From assembly GCF_014773265.1 (NCBI RefSeq), contig NZ_JACWMY010000008.1, forward strand, positions 186,001-250,000: a stretch of DNA of 64,000 nucleotides, in the 5' to 3' direction. Shown piece after piece: positions 1 through 9,603 of this stretch. Source of the DNA: Mucilaginibacter pankratovii (GTDB lineage Bacteria > Bacteroidota > Bacteroidia > Sphingobacteriales > Sphingobacteriaceae). The position numbers were made by a program, and so were the translations under genes. Every line of letters starts with the position of its first letter. The first letter of the stretch is position 1. A model generated the notes under the pieces. The model was not told where the DNA came from. It worked only from the letters and a program-made list of their open reading frames with translations, and did not search any database.

Positions 1-1109
1 ACCTCTTCACTGATTTGCTGATGATTAATTATATCAACAACCCTATTGCAGTACGGTATCGCCTTACCATATTGCCGAAGAGCGGTATAAACGTATATAA
101 AAGAACCATTTATCACAATAGCGGACCCATAGTCCTTCGATTCCAGATATTTCTTTGGGAAATCCCTCAATAATTTCGCCGCTTCTTCGGTTTTATTTAA
201 CCTTATGTAGCTCTTCACAATATTCCACAATACCGTACTACTATTTGAAGCGTCATTATATCTTTCTGCTATTTGCAATGCATTTTTTAAATAAACTATT
301 GCTTTTTCATTTTGATCTGTATCCATAAGAATTATGCCTATGGTATTATATATTCCGCAGAGTTGCATCGTGGTATCTTTAAGGCTTTCGGCAGTATGCA
401 ATGCGGTTAAGCCGTAATTTAACGCCTGCTTATAGTTACCCAAACTAAAGTAGGCACTTGCAAATTGAAGATAAACACTATGTACCTTGCTGTAATGCGC
501 AGACTTATAAGCTGCAATGGACAGCTGAAGTACTTCTATCGCTTTCTCGTATTCATTATTGAGCATGTATAAATCACCCAAAAAACCGTAAGCTTTTGCT
601 GCTAACATTACCTTTCCGGCCAACTGGTAGGCAGCGGCTTCCGCCTTGATAATTTTTATCTTGGTAACAAGTTGTTTTGGATCATTATCATCATAATAAT
701 GTGATAGTTCGGAGTAAGCCTGCGCCAACAGGTATTTATCACTATTTTGGTTCAGAACTTGTATCGCCTTTTCTCCAAGGGCTATTCCGGCATCACGCTG
801 CCCTATTTTTCGTAGTAATGACGATTTCGCCATTAAAATACGCCCATTGACGAGATCTGATTTAATTCTGGCATTCAATCGTTCGGCTTGTGCAATATAT
901 CCTGCGGCACTATCCACACCTGCTTTATTTTCGCCGGCTTTTGAGATTTGAAACTCTGCCAGTTTTAAAAGTGCGCTGACATGAGCCGTATCCGGCAAAC
1001 TTTTATTCAGTATTTTAATCAAAGAATCCACGCTATGACGTGTTTGATCTTGCCCGCGGACAGATGAAAGCAGGAGTAAGAATGAGATAGTTAACACGAA
1101 TCGGTTCAT
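1..1109 (-). CDS. TPR-repeat exported protein (3' end outside window)
   Basis: The frame starts at an ATG at 1109 and is still open at the window edge, so at least 369 residues are encoded. Residues 1-20 form a signal peptide (MNRFVLTISFLLLLSSVRGQ). The rest is helical. Several tetratricopeptide units are visible, for example around residues 185-200 (NEYEKAIEVLQLSI), 225-240 (NYKQALNYGLTALHTAE) and 265-280 (NEKAIVYLKNALQIAE). In Bacteroidota this N-terminal layout is typical of TPR sensor histidine kinases or TPR/LuxR regulators, whose output domain would lie beyond the window. That output domain is not visible, so the regulator role is inference. The exported TPR protein call is secure. Confidence 0.8.
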   Translation of the reverse strand, partial: MNRFVLTISFLLLLSSVRGQDQTRHSVDSLIKILNKSLPDTAHVSALLKLAEFQISKAGENKAGVDSAAGYIAQAERLNARIKSDLVNGRILMAKSSLLRKIGQRDAGIALGEKAIQVLNQNSDKYLLAQAYSELSHYYDDNDPKQLVTKIKIIKAEAAAYQLAGKVMLAAKAYGFLGDLYMLNNEYEKAIEVLQLSIAAYKSAHYSKVHSVYLQFASAYFSLGNYKQALNYGLTALHTAESLKDTTMQLCGIYNTIGIILMDTDQNEKAIVYLKNALQIAERYNDASNSSTVLWNIVKSYIRLNKTEEAAKLLRDFPKKYLESKDYGSAIVINGSFIYVYTALRQYGKAIPYCNRVVDIINHQQISEE

Positions 1110-2263
1110 CGTCTGAATGGTCTAACTTAAACCAAAACCTTTGTTATAAAATTTCAAATTGATTGTCAATTGGATAATGCACTGTCAACACAAATGCCTG
1201 GTTTACGTACACAGAGCAGGAACGACTATTCAAATTCGAACTTTACATTAGCTAAAATATTTCGTGGCTAATTATTAAGCTAATTTACTTATACACCTTT
1301 AAATAATCACCATTAATATCAAAAAAAGTATTGAATTTTCGTTTATTAAATACTTGCTTGGGCAGTGGGGCGTAAACCGAAATTCAGAAAAGAATTCATT
1401 TTCAAATAAGGCAGGATTTTTATCTGAGACACAAAAAAAGGACCGAAAACACGGCCCTTTTAACATTATCCAGTTTAGTACCAGGCTGGGTTCAACCTCG
1501 GAAACGATAGATCTACTATCCGGCATTCTCCTTATTGGTTTTCCGTCAATCCAGGTCACATAATGCAGCGAAAATGGTGGCAATCTTCATTAAATTTTTC
1601 ATTCGTACGTGATTTAATTCTTATTTATTATTGAGCTCATCTTTGAAGAAATACAGAATGGCTGAGAAGCGCAGTGGGTAACTATATTTTGTCCCGGTGG
1701 CCATACATACGGCAAAAATTATCCCTTTTTGAAGTTTCAATTCCAACATCACAAAAGTCCGGTGATTAGTTTAGGACAACCTTTAATTTTCAAACAATAC
1801 CATTTAATAATCAAATAATATTCTATTTTTTGATGTGTTTGATCCGGAAACCTATAAAAGTTAAATAGTCAATACTTGTAATCTCTATAACAGTTATTTA
1901 GAACCATCGTTAATCAGGGCCATTATTACTATTCCATTTTCATAACCTGCCCATCCGATGCAAGGCTGGAAATGAATAATAGTTGCGCTACCGTACTATC
2001 ATTGGCCTTTAACACAGCAACGGTAATATGTATTACTACTAAAGCACAACAAATTGATTATCAAAGGTCATCGTTTGATTTTAAAAGTTCTGATAACCGA
2101 AAATGGTGGACTTTTACTTAAAGCAAACAATAACACTTGGTTTATTTATTGGCGACGACTTAGCCTACCCGGATGTTTCTAAGGTTACCAGGTTATATCG
2201 TTATTGCGGAATTAGTATTGCTATCAATATGGCTGTACCGGTGATACATTAATACTCAAAGAG
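1110..2263. other. AT-rich gene-poor stretch with possible gene remnants
   Basis: No convincing gene. On the minus strand an ATG at 1602 gives a signal-peptide-like start (MKNLMKIATIFAAL) that stops after 18 codons, with a terminator-like hairpin about 90 bp further on: the look of a decayed small exported gene. A 42-codon minus ORF lies at 1621-1749. On the plus strand two overlapping ORFs of 49 codons lie at 1972-2121, with a hydrophobic start, and 2103-2252, ending 11 bp before the next gene. None resembles a family I recognise. Confidence 0.4.
1428..1458 (-). terminator. Rho-independent-type hairpin
   Basis: A 10-bp stem with one mismatch (AAAAGGACCG against CGGCCCTTTT) and a 6-nt loop. 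On the minus strand it is followed by a run of seven T. It would end a minus-strand transcript, yet the only thing upstream on that strand is the short broken ORF starting at 1602. Confidence 0.45.
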
Positions 2264-2551
2264 ATGAACAAACAAACAAAAAATGGTAAAATAATAAATT
2301 GTTTACTGACACGAACAATTATTAAACTGCATGAAAATGGGTTTTCGGAAGACTTTACTGAAGAGGAAGGAATTTATACCTGTATTCAATGCAATATGCA
2401 ATTTTCCAGTTCATATATCCAAATCAATATCTGCGATCTGGTCTTTGATGATTTTTCCGGCCGCTATAAATATATCTACACCATCGAGTCTTATTCTGGG
2501 CTTAAAGGGGTCTTAATTGCAGATTCGCCATATTTCAATACTGCAAACTAA
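2264..2551 (+). CDS. Small conserved protein, function unknown
   Basis: 95 residues, no signal peptide or membrane segment. An N-terminal helix (residues 10-30, ending HENGFSEDFTEE) is followed by a region rich in aromatic residues and beta strand, ending in a YTIES..GLKGVLIADSPYF segment. The two patterns, an NGF.EDF-like motif near residue 27 and Y.IE...G.KG.L at the C-terminus, resemble a family of about 100-residue cytosolic proteins common in Sphingobacteriaceae, usually of unknown function. That resemblance is from memory. It is monocistronic, 12 bp after a short ORF, and no promoter is evident. Confidence 0.6.
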   Translation: MNKQTKNGKIINCLLTRTIIKLHENGFSEDFTEEEGIYTCIQCNMQFSSSYIQINICDLVFDDFSGRYKYIYTIESYSGLKGVLIADSPYFNTAN

Positions 2552-2924
2552 CATGCAAGTGAGCCGACTTAGTTATTTCGGTTATCCTAATAATTAAAAT
2601 TAGTTGAATTTTAAAGGTATTGCTATAATTGTTAAAGACTTTTTATGCATCAAAGGGATAAATTTGTCTGTATGTTTTTTTATACCTGTAACGGTGTACA
2701 AAATCAGAATGGTTATGGTAATAAACAGAGAAGAAAGTTACCTTAACTTGAATGGCCAATGACATTAAAGTTGCCTTGTTATAACTCGAATGACATAGGC
2801 GCGGGCAACGTTTGAACAGGTACCGCGAAAAATTTTATGCCTAAGACTTATTGCTTTGCAATTGAATGCAACTAAAAAGTATTTGAAAGAGACAGGAATA
2901 TCATTCAATGTATAAATTAAACTT
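2552..2924. other. Intergenic, nothing recognised
   Basis: 373 bp of AT-rich sequence between the small conserved gene and the AraC regulator. No ORF longer than about 40 codons on the plus strand looks coding, and no hairpin with a T tract is evident. It probably contains the regulator's promoter, which I cannot place. Confidence 0.4.
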
Positions 2925-3881
2925 ATGACAGGCCAATTTTGCGGAACTAATGAGGATATGTACATGCTTCAGCAATACTCCGACGTTTATAATAAATATC
3001 TGAAAGATGGTGTAATAGATCTGGATAAACGGCTTGGCAAGCAATTCAATTTTCAAATCTATCGCATAGAGGATGTTGTACAAAGCGTGAGGGGCATTGT
3101 GCCGCCGGGCCGCCAAACGCCGTATTGGATCACTTTTGTTAAAAAAGGCACCGGAGAAAAAATGATTGGCACATTTACTTTCCCAATTCAGGATAATTTA
3201 TTGTTTATTGTTCCCAAACAGGTTATTCATAGCAGCAGGTACACATCATCTGTAGATACCGCCGGATATATTTTAAATTTCAGTATCGATTTCTTTTCAA
3301 ATAAACCTTTCCCTGTACAATACATTGCGGACAGAAAAGTGCTAAAAAACTCAATCAGGCCGTACCTGCACGTCGACGAAAAACAAAAAACGGAGCTTTC
3401 CGAAATATTTGAATACATCCTAAAAGAACATGGTGCTAATGAACACGAGAATAAATTGATGATTGCAATAAAGATTCTCGAATTACTGATCTATTGCGAT
3501 AGAATCTTTGCAAAAGCCAACCTGATAAATGATGAGATCATGTCACATCCAACAGTTGATCATTTCAACGAATTGGTTGAAAATAACTATAATAAAAAAA
3601 GAATGGTGCATTTTTATGCCAACGCGTTAAATGTACATCCTAACCACCTAAATTTCCTTTTAAAGAAATATAGCACTATGACCGCGAAGCAAAATATCAA
3701 TAAGCGGATCATCGTAGAAGCCAAATTTCTTTTAGTAAGTTCTAAATTGCATGTCAAACAAATAGCTCTCCGTCTCGGATTTGTAGATGCCAACAATTTT
3801 TCGAGCTTTTTTCAGAAACTTTCAGGCATTTCGCCGCTGGCCTACCGAAAGAATGCCGGCGGACCGGCTGATTTGTTTTAA
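2925..3881 (+). CDS. AraC-family transcriptional regulator
   Basis: 318 residues. Residues 30-190 form a cupin-like N-terminal sensing domain of the type found in Bacteroidota AraC regulators (segment YWITFVKKGTGEK). Residues 215-310 form the double helix-turn-helix: first helix pair around HFYANALNVHPNHLNFLLKK, second around HVKQIALRLGFVDANNFSSFF, ending with the family signature GISPLAYR. It should bind DNA and respond to a small ligand or metabolic signal. Its target is unknown. The nearest neighbours are a pseudogene and a sigma factor, so no operon link helps. Internal ATGs at codons 12 and 14 are possible alternative starts. Confidence 0.85.
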   Translation: MTGQFCGTNEDMYMLQQYSDVYNKYLKDGVIDLDKRLGKQFNFQIYRIEDVVQSVRGIVPPGRQTPYWITFVKKGTGEKMIGTFTFPIQDNLLFIVPKQVIHSSRYTSSVDTAGYILNFSIDFFSNKPFPVQYIADRKVLKNSIRPYLHVDEKQKTELSEIFEYILKEHGANEHENKLMIAIKILELLIYCDRIFAKANLINDEIMSHPTVDHFNELVENNYNKKRMVHFYANALNVHPNHLNFLLKKYSTMTAKQNINKRIIVEAKFLLVSSKLHVKQIALRLGFVDANNFSSFFQKLSGISPLAYRKNAGGPADLF

Positions 3882-3984
3882 CCGCAGGCTCACATTTCCA
3901 TGAATCGATCGTAAAACTACAGCACTTCAATCATCCTTTCTGTTGATTTGATCTCCAATAAGTGCCCCGCCGACAACAGGATCA

Positions 3985-4275
3985 TTACTTTCATTGGAAC
4001 ACTGCGAAATTTCCCTTATTACGGTATTTTACCTTTTTCCCAGGCTTCACAACAACTTCATTCAACAGGTGGCTGTCTTCGGACAGGGATGCATTGATCA
4101 TTTGTTGTTTGCCAAGAATAACAGGAGTGTGACCGACTTGTAGCCAATAAAGGAAAGAGTGACCGTTTTGACATATAGAATTACTGGCGAGGTGATAGCG
4201 ACCATCGCTGCCGGTACTTGTCCCTATGGCGGTTCCGGTAATCAACGGTAAAGCTAATGTGTAACTACAGCGCAA
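3985..4275 (-). pseudogene. Remnant of a DUF5686/carboxypeptidase-regulatory-like protein
   Basis: Minus strand. About 94 residues remain readable. The segment ITGTAIGTSTGSDGRYHL is the middle of a CarboxypepD_reg-like beta-sandwich (usually ..GT.V.TxTdxdGkY.L), and the end, HLLNEVVVKPGKKVKYRNKGN, matches the junction seen in DUF5686 outer-membrane proteins, where it normally continues GNPAVE plus several hundred residues. Here the frame fails right after NKGN, the start and signal peptide are missing, and the central strands are garbled. I read this as a decayed fragment of a much larger gene, close to 800 codons in intact relatives as I recall them. The family call rests on these motifs only. 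Confidence 0.55.
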
Positions 4276-4453
4276 AAATATCCTACTTGAAAATCAAAGT
4301 CTTTCATTTGAAATTCAAATCCGCAGGTACATCCTTGCCGGTAGCTTTGTAATGTACCGGAAAAGGCCGGTGATCCGGAAGAAACGATTAGCTTGAAATT
4401 TTTTTCGCGATAATTAATACTATCCGGATTAATTAAAAATTATCGGAAAATAT

Positions 4454-5314
4454 ATGAGAGAATTTGTAGTAAAAACAACTTTAACCCAACGGGATGACCG
4501 GTCGCTCGACCTCTATTTCAACGAAGTTGAAAAGATTCGCCGGATTGAAATAACCGAAGAGGAAGCACTTTTTAAGCGAATTGAACAAGGCGACAGGCAA
4601 GCGCTTCGCCAATTAATTGTTTCCAACCTACGCTTCGTTATATCTGTAGCCAAACAATATCAAACCCAAAGTATAAGTCTGAACGACCTGATCAATGAGG
4701 GAAACCTTGGAATGATACGAGCTGCGCGCAGTTTTGATCCTAAAAAAGGCTTCCGGTTTATTTCCTATGCGGTTTGGTGGATCCGGCAAGCCATTTCAAC
4801 AGCTGTACAGGAACAAAAACGTTTCATTCATTTACCTTTAAATCAGTTGACCATGCTGAATCAGTATGCCCGTACAGCGGCAAAAATGGAGCAGCAGATG
4901 AACAGAAAACCTACCTGTGAAGAAGTGGCCTTGGAACTTGGCGTAGATGTACAAAAAATGGAAGAACTACTTTCCAATGCAGAATTAACCACCTCCATTG
5001 ACCACCCTGTATCAGGTGGTTCTACCACAGTATTGAGGGAGTTGTTACCTGATGATTCAAGACCTCCTGACGAGGTGCTTATCAAAGAGTCGGTTATTTT
5101 CGAGGTTAACCGGGCGCTGAATATTCTTGGTAAAAGAGAAAGGGAAATAGTCATGCTCTTTTTTGGGCTTAGTTCATTTATACCGCATCGCCTCGAAGAG
5201 ATTGCCGGGAAGTTATGCCTGTCCGTTGAACATACAAGAAGATTAAAAGACCAGGCCTTGGATAAACTGCGGAGCTCTACGCACGCCCCCTCTCTAAAAT
5301 CCTGCTTTAGTTAA
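4454..5314 (+). CDS. Second RpoD-like sigma-70 factor (divergent paralog)
   Basis: 286 residues, the same length as the short Bacteroidota RpoD. Region 1.2 is at residues 10-45, region 2 at about 58-115 (NLRFVISVAKQYQ, INEGNLGMIRAARSF, FISYAVWWIRQAI), region 3 at about 120-200 and region 4 at about 225-275. Region 2 is close to the housekeeping factor. Region 4.2 is clearly drifted: CLSVEHTRRLKDQALDKLR where housekeeping RpoD has an NLTRERVRQIKDKAL-type helix, and the acidic linker is shorter. It is therefore more likely an accessory group-2-like factor than the essential one. It lies 143 bp upstream of a GH63-like glucosidase and a ROK kinase on the same strand. Confidence 0.88.
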   Translation: MREFVVKTTLTQRDDRSLDLYFNEVEKIRRIEITEEEALFKRIEQGDRQALRQLIVSNLRFVISVAKQYQTQSISLNDLINEGNLGMIRAARSFDPKKGFRFISYAVWWIRQAISTAVQEQKRFIHLPLNQLTMLNQYARTAAKMEQQMNRKPTCEEVALELGVDVQKMEELLSNAELTTSIDHPVSGGSTTVLRELLPDDSRPPDEVLIKESVIFEVNRALNILGKREREIVMLFFGLSSFIPHRLEEIAGKLCLSVEHTRRLKDQALDKLRSSTHAPSLKSCFS

Positions 5315-5457
5315 ACTAATCATAAAATGAAGGACATTTTTTTGATCGGGATATCAGCTGGCCGACCTGTTATTTGAATTTCAGACCAAACCCTTTGATT
5401 TATAAAGAGCATTGCAATTACCCCCCTATACCTTAGCCTTTTTAAATCGAAGAACGT

Positions 5458-8040
5458 ATGGGAATGAAAAATGCTGAAAAGAAACGACTGCTTGAACCAG
5501 CCTGGAAAAACTGGGGACCATACATCAGTGATCGCCAGTGGGGAACGGTACGGGAAGATTATAGCAAAAATGGCGATGCCTGGTCATTTGTAACGCACGA
5601 GATGGCGCGCAGCAAAGCGTATCGATGGGGTGAGGATGGTATAGCCGGGATTTGTGATAAAGAGCAGCTGCTCTGCTTTTCAGTGGCATTCTGGAACCGC
5701 CATGATCCTATACTCAAGGAACGATTCTTTGGCTTAACTAACCAGGAAGGTAATCATGGCGAGGACGTAAAGGAATGCTACTATTATCTCGATAATACAC
5801 CCACACATTCTTATATGAAGATGCTTTATCAGTATCCGCATACATCATTTCCCTACAATGACCTCGTTACTGAAAATAGCCGCCGGTCGAAGGCAGATTC
5901 CGAATACGAGCTACCGGATACCGGTGTTTTCGATCATGGCCATTTCGAGCTCACCATTGAATATGCCAAACGGGATCATGACGATCTGCTTATCCGAATA
6001 ACCATAACGAACCATGGGGAAGCAGCCCAAATAAATGTAATACCTACACTGTGGTTCAGGAATACATGGTCATGGAATGAGGGAACCGAAAAACCTGAGA
6101 TTAAAAAATCAGGCCCGAATTCAATTGCCATCGATCATTCCGGCTTGGGCAACTGGAAACTAATTTGCTCCGGCGCGCCTGAATTATTGTTTTGCGAGAA
6201 TGAAACCAATACCCGCAAACTCTATCAATACGGTGAATCCGGTCAGTTTTACAAAGATGGTATCAATGATTTTATCGTGTCGGGTAGTACAACGGTTAAC
6301 CCCGACCTAAAAGGAACCAAAGCTGCGGCAAACTACCTGGTAAATTTGGCTGCAGGCGAAAGCCATCAGTTATATTTAAACCTCTCATGCAAAGGCAAAG
6401 GGCTTAACGGACTGGAAAAGGTCTTTTCCAACCGGATTACCGAAGCTGATGAGTTTTATGAGGGATTAATGGCTCCGTTAAATGCAGAAAATGGAGCAGA
6501 AATCCGCCGACAAGCTTTTGCGAGCCTACTTTGGAATAAACAGTTTTATGCACTAAACGTAAACACCTGGCTTGATGGTGATGACAATACATTTCCACCG
6601 CCCCAGGAACGAAAGGAAGGCAGAAATCATAAGTGGAGACACTTTGATAGCAAAGAGATTATTTCGATGCCTGACAAATGGGAATTTCCATGGTTTGCTT
6701 CCTGGGACCTTGCTTTTCATTGTTTGCCCCTGGCAGAAATAGATCCGCAATTTGCTAAAAACCAACTCCTTTTACTGTTAAAGGAGAATTTCATGCATCC
6801 CAACGGACAGTTACCCGCCTATGAGTGGAATTTCGAGGATGTAAACCCACCAGTTCATGCGTTTGCCGCTTTAGCTGTATATCAAACAGATAAAAAATTA
6901 AATAACGGACAGGGGGATGAAAAATTTCTTGCAAAAATATTCCACAAGCTGATGCTTAACTATTCCTGGTGGTTGAACAGAAAGGACGCCGAGGGCAGCA
7001 ACATTTTTGAAGGAGGGTTCATGGGATTGGATAACGTCGGTATTTTCGACCGGGGAATGCAATTCGATAACGGCATTCGTCTTGAACAAATCGACGCTAC
7101 CAGCTGGATGGCGATGTACAGCCTTAACATGCTCCGCATTGCCCTTACCCTGTCCAAACATAATGATGTATACGGGGATATGGCTGCCAATTATTTCGAG
7201 CATTTCTTATCCATAGCCGGTGCGATGTCTTATCTCGGCAACCGGCAGAGCGGGCTTTGGGATGATGAAAGTAAATTTTTTTACGACCAGCTTCGGTACC
7301 CGGATGGCAGTTTCGAGCCAATCAGGATAAGAAGTATCATTGGTTTTTTGCCGCTGTTGGCCGTTGAAATCGTAAGTGAAGAAGAAGCGCTTTCGCCTGA
7401 TTTCCGCGAGCGTCTTAAATGGCTGAGTGAAAACCGCTCGCACCTTGCTTCGCTGGTTTCAGAATGGAGGGATCAAAATGAGCACGGAGAGCACCTGATG
7501 AGCCTGTTAAGGCGGTTCAGGATGAAAAGTCTGTTAGCGTATATGCTCGACGAGAAGGAATTCTTGAGTCCCTATGGTATACGCTCACTTTCTAAAGCAT
7601 ATGCAAATGAACCCTATAAAGTGAATACAGGTGCCAGGGACATGGTCATTCAGTACCTGCCGGCCGAAAGCGACTCTTCCATGTATGGCGGAAATAGCAA
7701 CTGGCGCGGCCCGGTATGGATACCATTAAATTACATGATTATCGAAAGTCTTAATCGTTTTCACCGGTTTTACGGCGACCGGTTCAAGGTTGAATGTCCT
7801 ACAGGCTCAGGCACCCTCATGAATTTAAAAGAGGTAGCTGAAGAACTCTCGCGACGACTTGCAGCAATATTTCTTCCCGGGAATGATGGCGATCACCCGT
7901 TTCGGGGAGCCGCTGATAGGAATCCAAATAGCGATAGTATGCTGTACTGGTTTAACGAGTATTTCAATGGTGATACAGGAATGGGACTTGGCGCAAGCCA
8001 TCAAACCGGATGGACGGCACTAATAACCAAGTATTTATAA
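5458..8040 (+). CDS. MGH1-like / GH63-type glucosidase
   Basis: 860 residues, no signal peptide, so probably cytoplasmic. The N-terminal part (1-330) is a beta-sandwich domain and the C-terminal part (340-860) an (alpha/alpha)6 toroid, as in mannosyl-oligosaccharide glucosidase-like GH63 enzymes. Family landmarks: KECYYYLDNTPTHSYMK, the catalytic-cleft segment WFASWDLAFH with candidate acid D417, EQIDATSWMAMY, and the late GGNSNWRGPVWIPLNYMI block. It should hydrolyse an alpha-glucosidic bond in a small glucoside or oligosaccharide. The substrate cannot be told from sequence. It is followed by a ROK sugar kinase 256 bp downstream, suggesting release and then phosphorylation of a hexose. Confidence 0.85.
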   Translation: MGMKNAEKKRLLEPAWKNWGPYISDRQWGTVREDYSKNGDAWSFVTHEMARSKAYRWGEDGIAGICDKEQLLCFSVAFWNRHDPILKERFFGLTNQEGNHGEDVKECYYYLDNTPTHSYMKMLYQYPHTSFPYNDLVTENSRRSKADSEYELPDTGVFDHGHFELTIEYAKRDHDDLLIRITITNHGEAAQINVIPTLWFRNTWSWNEGTEKPEIKKSGPNSIAIDHSGLGNWKLICSGAPELLFCENETNTRKLYQYGESGQFYKDGINDFIVSGSTTVNPDLKGTKAAANYLVNLAAGESHQLYLNLSCKGKGLNGLEKVFSNRITEADEFYEGLMAPLNAENGAEIRRQAFASLLWNKQFYALNVNTWLDGDDNTFPPPQERKEGRNHKWRHFDSKEIISMPDKWEFPWFASWDLAFHCLPLAEIDPQFAKNQLLLLLKENFMHPNGQLPAYEWNFEDVNPPVHAFAALAVYQTDKKLNNGQGDEKFLAKIFHKLMLNYSWWLNRKDAEGSNIFEGGFMGLDNVGIFDRGMQFDNGIRLEQIDATSWMAMYSLNMLRIALTLSKHNDVYGDMAANYFEHFLSIAGAMSYLGNRQSGLWDDESKFFYDQLRYPDGSFEPIRIRSIIGFLPLLAVEIVSEEEALSPDFRERLKWLSENRSHLASLVSEWRDQNEHGEHLMSLLRRFRMKSLLAYMLDEKEFLSPYGIRSLSKAYANEPYKVNTGARDMVIQYLPAESDSSMYGGNSNWRGPVWIPLNYMIIESLNRFHRFYGDRFKVECPTGSGTLMNLKEVAEELSRRLAAIFLPGNDGDHPFRGAADRNPNSDSMLYWFNEYFNGDTGMGLGASHQTGWTALITKYL

Positions 8041-8296
8041 TTCAACAAATATAACCGATGGAACCCCAATTCGCGCTTCTGGCGAAACAAGTTCGTATTT
8101 GAACAGTGAATGCGTTTTAAAGGTTAGTGCTAAGGTATGCAACCTTTGTTTAAAATTCATGGTCGTCAGCGCAGTTGCGCCGGCTAATCTAATTACCCTA
8201 ATACAATTCGCCGCTATGTTACCTGCAATAAATCAGATAGTCGCTAAAACGTGGGCAAAGTTAGCTGCTCGCGCAAAAATCAAACCTCTACCAAAG

Positions 8297-9274
8297 ATGG
8301 AAGCAGGTAAAAAGGAAATTGCCTTTGGGATTGATATCGGCGGAACGAATTCGAAGTTTGGATTAGTTACCCGTGATGGAAAGATTTTAAGTGAAAGCAG
8401 CGTTAAAACCAGGCATTACGCCACCCCGGAAGATCTCATAGCAGACCTTTATACAAAATATATACAGGTCATCCCCGAATATTTGGACGAATACCAGATC
8501 ATCGGCATTGGCATCGGCGCGCCGAACGGGAATTATCATACCGGATGCATAGAACATGCCCCTAACCTGCCATGGGCAGACATTGTGCCTATCCGCGAAA
8601 TCGCCAGCCGGATGTTTGGTTTGCCGACAGCGTTGACCAACGATGCGAATGCTGCAGCGTCAGGTGAACTGATCTTTGGCGCAGCAAAAAACATGAAGCA
8701 TGTCATCGTCGTAACCCTCGGTACGGGCGTAGGCAGCGGGATAATTATTGACGGTAAAATGCTCTATGGAAGCACCGGAGTTGCCGGGGAACTTGGGCAT
8801 ACAGTGATTCGCAACCACGGGCGACAGCATTGGACCACGGGGTCTAAGGGGGTTTTGGAAGCATACTGCTCTGCAACAGGAATAGTACTAACCGCGTTGG
8901 AATTAGCAAAATCATCAAAAAGGAGCTCTTCTTTGCAGCAAATACCAGAAGCGGACATAAATGCGAAAAAAATTTATGAATGCGCAATTGCAGGTGATAC
9001 TTTGTGCCAGCAGGCCTACCAGATGACCGGTCAGTTGCTCGGCGAGGCATTGGCGAATTTTGCCATGTTTTCAAGTCCCGAAGCGATCATTCTCTTTGGT
9101 GGTGTAACCCAGGCGGGGGAATTGCTAATGAACCCAACAAGGCATTCTTTGGAAAAAAACCTGCTGCCGGTTTTTCGCAATACCATCAAATTGATGTACA
9201 GCGCGCTTCCTCAATCTGATGCCGCTATTCTCGGTGCAAGTTCGCTCGCATGGCATGCGTTACTTGGGAATTAG
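8297..9274 (+). CDS. ROK-family sugar kinase (glucokinase-like)
   Basis: I place the start at the ATG at 8297 (325 residues). A longer frame from 8099 exists, but its extra 66 residues resemble nothing and would put foreign sequence ahead of the phosphate-1 motif. Visible: FGIDIGGTNSKFG (phosphate-1) at residues 10-22, NDANAAASGE (catalytic Asp), LGTGVGSGI (phosphate-2), GELGHTVI and the adenosine motif AIILFGGV. It should phosphorylate glucose or a related hexose with ATP. The ROK zinc motif CxCGxxGCxE is replaced by a segment reading GRQHWTTGSKGVLE, with no cysteine. The upstream glucosidase is the likely source of its substrate. Confidence 0.85.
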   Translation: MEAGKKEIAFGIDIGGTNSKFGLVTRDGKILSESSVKTRHYATPEDLIADLYTKYIQVIPEYLDEYQIIGIGIGAPNGNYHTGCIEHAPNLPWADIVPIREIASRMFGLPTALTNDANAAASGELIFGAAKNMKHVIVVTLGTGVGSGIIIDGKMLYGSTGVAGELGHTVIRNHGRQHWTTGSKGVLEAYCSATGIVLTALELAKSSKRSSSLQQIPEADINAKKIYECAIAGDTLCQQAYQMTGQLLGEALANFAMFSSPEAIILFGGVTQAGELLMNPTRHSLEKNLLPVFRNTIKLMYSALPQSDAAILGASSLAWHALLGN

Positions 9275-9603
9275 TCTTATAACAAGACGAATACCAATGA
9301 AGACATAGGTATGAAGGCGCATTCCATAGTAACATTTATTATTATACAACTCACTATTTACGAATAGACGGGGGCAATACAATTCCCGAAATCATTGCTC
9401 CGGAACTTACCAATGCATACGGCTGACCATATAGCGATAAGGTACTTTCCGAAGCCGTAACAAAACATACAGTACAGGATAGTTTGTGTTTTATATTTAT
9501 TGATATTTGATACCAACCAATTTTTCAAAGCCAGGGCCGGCGGCTTTTATTATTATTAAAGTCCTGTTTTTGCTGTTTTGCTAAATCCCTTATACTCTAT
9601 TTC
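9275..9603. other. Intergenic, nothing recognised
   Basis: 329 bp between the ROK kinase and the rhamnosidase. No plausible coding frame and no clear terminator. The last 100 bp are T-rich and probably hold the rhamnosidase promoter, but no TAnnTTTG element at a convincing distance was found. Confidence 0.4.

Noticed and set aside
1299..1583. 94-codon minus-strand ORF
   Set aside because: Runs through the hairpin with T tract and shows no family feature; the region is better read as degenerate.
8099..8296. 66-residue N-terminal extension of the ROK kinase
   Set aside because: No similarity to ROK proteins, which begin just before the GIDIGGT motif; the ATG at 8297 gives the normal length.
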